Below are positions 7,450 to 9,789 of a stretch of DNA of 9,789 nt, in pieces. The position numbers were made by a program, and so were the translations under genes. The notes under the pieces were generated by a model. It saw only the letters and a program-made list of their open reading frames with translations, made no database searches and was not told where the DNA came from. Positions within the stretch are counted from its first letter, which is position 1. Every line of letters begins with the position of its first letter. Source of the stretch: Bacteroidota bacterium (GTDB lineage Bacteria; Bacteroidota; Bacteroidia; Cytophagales; Cyclobacteriaceae); NCBI GenBank assembly GCA_023393375.1, contig JAEWLI010000232.1:1-9789 (forward strand), read 5' to 3'.

Positions 7450-8681
7450 AGATATATCTACCCTGCATAATATTCCTCTCGATCGTGTGGATTAGTTGTG
7501 ACACTGAAAAATCAGACATATCGGTGGATGATAAAGTATTTTTTAAATTTTATGGAGGTGAATATGTTGATGAAGGGTTAGATGTAGTCCAGACCCAAGA
7601 TAATGGATATCTAATTGTCGGATCAACAACTTCAGCAAATTCAGGAGAAAACAGGGATATATTATTGGTGAAAACCGATATTAATGGGAATGCTCAATGG
7701 TTAAAAACAATTGGTGATGTTGGAGATGACATTGCAAGAAAAATAAAAAGACTGCCTGATGGTGGATACATAATTATTGGTGATTTTACTTTGGTAGAAG
7801 AAAACCTGCATAACCGTGAAATTTTTTTATTGCGTCTGGATGCGTCAGGAAATGAAGTTTGGCGTAAGACATATGGTTATAGCAGGGATACCGTTAATTT
7901 TGAAGATTTTGGCATGGATGTTTCACCCAATGAACAGGGAAATTTTCTGGTAGTGGGTCATACAAAATTAAATGAATCCGACGCGGAAATTTTATTTTTT
8001 GTTACCAATAACGATGGTGAAGTAATTGGTGATCAGACCCTTATCGGACAAAATAATACAATTGAACATGCGAAATCTGTAATTCCCGACCCTACCGGAA
8101 CTTACTTAGCGTATATTGCAGGCTACACAAATCATAGCGAAAATCAAGGTCAGGATGGTTTCAACATGTTTCTGATAAATGTAAATAAAGATGGAAGCAT
8201 ACCTTTTCCTAATATAATTGGAGGGTTAAGGGACGAATATGCTGATGCGATGATTTTAACTGATGATCAGGGCTTGCTGGTATTAGGTTCCGAGGTACAA
8301 GGAAATTCATCCAGACTACTTCTTCGAAAATTAAATCTTCGGCTAGATGTAGAATGGGAAGTATATCCTGAAATAGAGGGGGTTAACAACTTGAAAGGGG
8401 CAGGTTTGTGCAAAACCAATGATGGATATGTGGTTTTGGCCCACAGGAGGATCACTGGTATAGATTCCAAAATGATATTATATAAAGTTGATTTCCATGG
8501 CTTTATGTTATGGGATAACTATATATCTTTTGGGGGTGAATTCAACGATAAAGCCAACTCAATAATTGTCGATGATCAACAGCATCTGGTAATTACTGGT
8601 CAAATGGCCTTTACAGCTTTGGGTAGCAATGCAAAAATGTGTCTGATTAAAACCAGAAGTGACGGTCAATTAAAGCCATAG
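7446..8681 (+). CDS. Predicted lipoprotein forming a seven-bladed beta-propeller
   Basis: The 411-residue product has a lipoprotein-type signal: basic start, hydrophobic core, and Cys18 in VWISC followed by Asp. The lipobox is loose, which is common in Bacteroidota. After it come seven repeats of about 53 residues, from Gly38 to the end. Each follows the plan acidic loop, alternating strand, (D)NGYLIVG or DGGYIIIG, then ILLVKTD.NG.. and W.KT.G. This is a common propeller pattern in secreted Bacteroidota proteins and is not WD40. Blade 7 stops at DGQLKP without its final strand, while VFFKFYGG at residues 31-38 matches that missing strand, so the ring probably closes with an N-terminal velcro strand. 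The surface-exposed or periplasmic face of the outer membrane is the likely site; the partner is unknown. Its coupling to the barrel gene suggests the two products work together. The stop is TAG at 8679-8681. Confidence 0.82.
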   Translation: MKIYLPCIIFLSIVWISCDTEKSDISVDDKVFFKFYGGEYVDEGLDVVQTQDNGYLIVGSTTSANSGENRDILLVKTDINGNAQWLKTIGDVGDDIARKIKRLPDGGYIIIGDFTLVEENLHNREIFLLRLDASGNEVWRKTYGYSRDTVNFEDFGMDVSPNEQGNFLVVGHTKLNESDAEILFFVTNNDGEVIGDQTLIGQNNTIEHAKSVIPDPTGTYLAYIAGYTNHSENQGQDGFNMFLINVNKDGSIPFPNIIGGLRDEYADAMILTDDQGLLVLGSEVQGNSSRLLLRKLNLRLDVEWEVYPEIEGVNNLKGAGLCKTNDGYVVLAHRRITGIDSKMILYKVDFHGFMLWDNYISFGGEFNDKANSIIVDDQQHLVITGQMAFTALGSNAKMCLIKTRSDGQLKP

Positions 8682-8704
8682 AATATAGCATAACGGTTAC
8701 ATTA

Positions 8705-8731
8705 TTTCAAATTGAAGTATATATTTTGAAA
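8705..8731. repeat. Weak inverted repeat in the lipoprotein/adhesin gap
   Basis: TTTCAAA (8705-8711) and TTTGAAA (8725-8731) are perfect complements around a 13-base AT-rich loop. There is no following T tract, so this is a poor terminator, and the adhesin-like gene may be read together with the upstream cluster. The rest of the 83-base gap shows no clear promoter or Shine-Dalgarno site. Chance is a real possibility. Confidence 0.2.
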
Positions 8732-8764
8732 GTGTTACAGAGAAATATTTTTATATCGTATCAA

Positions 8765-9789
8765 ATGATCCTCAAATCAGGACTAATCATTATATTGCTA
8801 ATGTGTACCCACTTTTTTTCTATGGGTCAGGTTATTGTTTCACCCTTCAATGCTTCTACAAGTGGATCTTTCACTTCTTTGCCAAATATTGACATTTCAG
8901 AAAGTAATATTAATGATCTGGGTTCAGGTACAGGCACTTTAATTATTACTTTGCCCGGTTCAGGCAGTGATTTTGAATTTGATGAATTAACCATACCAGC
9001 TCTAACATCTTCAGGGCTTAATATTAGTACTTCTTATTTCAATAGTAACCAGGAATTTATAATAGAATATGATGTTCCTGATGAATTAACTATCGATTGG
9101 ATAAAAATACAAAATTTAACAGTTAAGGCTATTCATCCTGGAGCAACAGGAAGCCTAAATGCAAAACTGGATGGAATTGATTTAGTTGATGCAATTACCA
9201 TATCTTTTGACTGCCCGATCTCAATATCTGATCATCCGGTTGATAGCGAAGTTTGTGAAGGAAATAATACCTCATTTACCATAAATGCAACAGGGAATGA
9301 CAATTATCAATGGCAGGTAAGTACAAATGGAGGAACTGATTTTACTGATCTCACAGATGCTGGAATTTATAATAGCACTAATACACAGACCTTAACAATT
9401 ACTGGAGCCACCGTAACTGAAGATGGATATATATACAGGTGTGTAGTGGATCATGTAATATCATGCCCCTTAACATCAAATTCAGCTACTTTAACTGTAG
9501 TAACCAATCCCACTACCGAAGCGGGCACAGATGCGTCCACCTGTGGCCTCAGCCATTTATTATCAGCAGTACCGAGCACGGGCACGGGGGTATGGAGCCA
9601 GGTATCAGGCCCCGGCACAATCACATTCAACCTGACCAACAGCCCGAACGCGACGGCCACCGCGAGCACTTACGGGAGCTATACATTAAGGTGGACAGAG
9701 ACCAACGGCAGTTGCAGTGATTTTGAAGAGATCACGGTCACCTATTATGAAGCCCCTACCGCCAATGCAGGCAGTGGAGGGAGTACCTG
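8765..9789 (+). CDS. Secreted modular adhesin-like protein, N-terminal part (3' partial)
   Basis: The frame is open from ATG 8765 to the window end (341 codons plus two bases). A TTG at 8726 in the same frame would add 13 residues, but the ATG gives the cleaner signal peptide: MILKSG, then a hydrophobic core, with cleavage probably near MGQ at 20-22. Residues 25-150 are a Ser/Thr/Gly/Asn-rich beta-type region that I cannot assign. Residues 155-247 form an Ig-like domain with Cys164, Trp183 (YQWQ) and Cys226 (YRCVV) in the classic C-W-C pattern. From residue 249 comes a different module of 82 residues (PTTEAGTDASTCG to VTYYEA), and a second copy starts at residue 331 (PTANAGSGGST). Such arrays are typical of large surface proteins of gliding or type IX secreting Bacteroidota. 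The C-terminal sorting signal would be outside the window, so the secretion route is inferred. GC content rises sharply in the repeat module. Confidence 0.82.
   Translation, partial: MILKSGLIIILLMCTHFFSMGQVIVSPFNASTSGSFTSLPNIDISESNINDLGSGTGTLIITLPGSGSDFEFDELTIPALTSSGLNISTSYFNSNQEFIIEYDVPDELTIDWIKIQNLTVKAIHPGATGSLNAKLDGIDLVDAITISFDCPISISDHPVDSEVCEGNNTSFTINATGNDNYQWQVSTNGGTDFTDLTDAGIYNSTNTQTLTITGATVTEDGYIYRCVVDHVISCPLTSNSATLTVVTNPTTEAGTDASTCGLSHLLSAVPSTGTGVWSQVSGPGTITFNLTNSPNATATASTYGSYTLRWTETNGSCSDFEEITVTYYEAPTANAGSGGST
9509..9789 (+). repeat. Start of a tandem protein-module array (82-residue unit)
   Basis: The first unit runs from 9509 to 9754 (246 bases), and the second starts at 9755 and is cut by the window end. 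The starts match as PT-x-x-AG-x-x-x-ST (PTTEAGTDAST versus PTANAGSGGST). Only 35 bases of the second copy are visible, so copy number and identity cannot be judged. The unit resembles the PKD/Ig-like repeats of Bacteroidota surface proteins, with VPSTGTGVWSQVSGPG and TLRWTETNGSCSD as typical strands. Confidence 0.6.

Noticed and set aside
8267..8470. Reverse-strand frame opposite the lipoprotein gene
   Set aside because: It is a shadow of the propeller repeats, with no start signal or motif.
3236..8681. Anti-phage defence system of the Avs/STAND type
   Set aside because: Those encode cytoplasmic sensors with effector domains such as nucleases; no effector or defence neighbour is visible here, and the partner genes are envelope proteins.
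8718..8728. TATATATTTTG as a Bacteroidota -7 element (TAnnTTTG) for the adhesin-like gene
   Set aside because: The spacing is wrong: the bases four before TTTG are AT rather than TA, and no -33 TTTG sits at a suitable distance.
9439..9720. Open frames on both strands in the adhesin-like gene (9439-9720 + and 9451-9669 -)
   Set aside because: They arise because the GC-rich repeat module has few stop codons in any frame; the frame from 8765 continues an Ig-like domain and a matching second module.

Overview
The window looks like a chromosomal segment of a Bacteroidota bacterium, probably a free-living Cytophagales-type organism. The evidence is low GC in most of the window, outer-membrane-barrel and lipoprotein genes of Bacteroidota style, sparse Shine-Dalgarno sites, and the start of a large secreted protein with Ig-like and tandem modules of the kind found in gliding or type IX secreting members of this phylum. 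The lineage is inferred from protein style; no marker gene is present. All supported genes lie on the + strand.

Layout: (1) Bases 1-3039 hold the 3' part of a membrane transporter-like gene (11 visible membrane segments) fused to HEAT-like repeats and a C-terminal cyclic-nucleotide-binding-like domain. (2) Bases 3040-3235 are non-coding, with a terminator-like hairpin, a near-consensus sigma70-type promoter and an overlapping dyad. (3) Bases 3236-8681 form a tight three-gene cluster joined by two ATGA stop/start overlaps: a 1040-residue STAND ATPase with one membrane segment, a coiled coil and a seven-bladed WD40 propeller; a secreted helical-repeat (TPR-like) plus outer-membrane beta-barrel protein; and a lipoprotein that reads as a second seven-bladed propeller. 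(4) After an 83-base gap, bases 8765-9789 contain the 5' end of a secreted, modular adhesin-like protein that runs off the window.

Working model (inference): the STAND protein sits in the inner membrane with its ATPase in the cytoplasm and its coiled coil and propeller in the periplasm. The other two cluster products sit in or on the outer membrane. Together they could form a trans-envelope sensing or assembly device, possibly serving the adhesin-like protein encoded next to them. The separate domain types are known; their combination in one translationally coupled cluster is the most interesting aspect of the window. No RNA gene, CRISPR array, insertion sequence or phage gene was seen.
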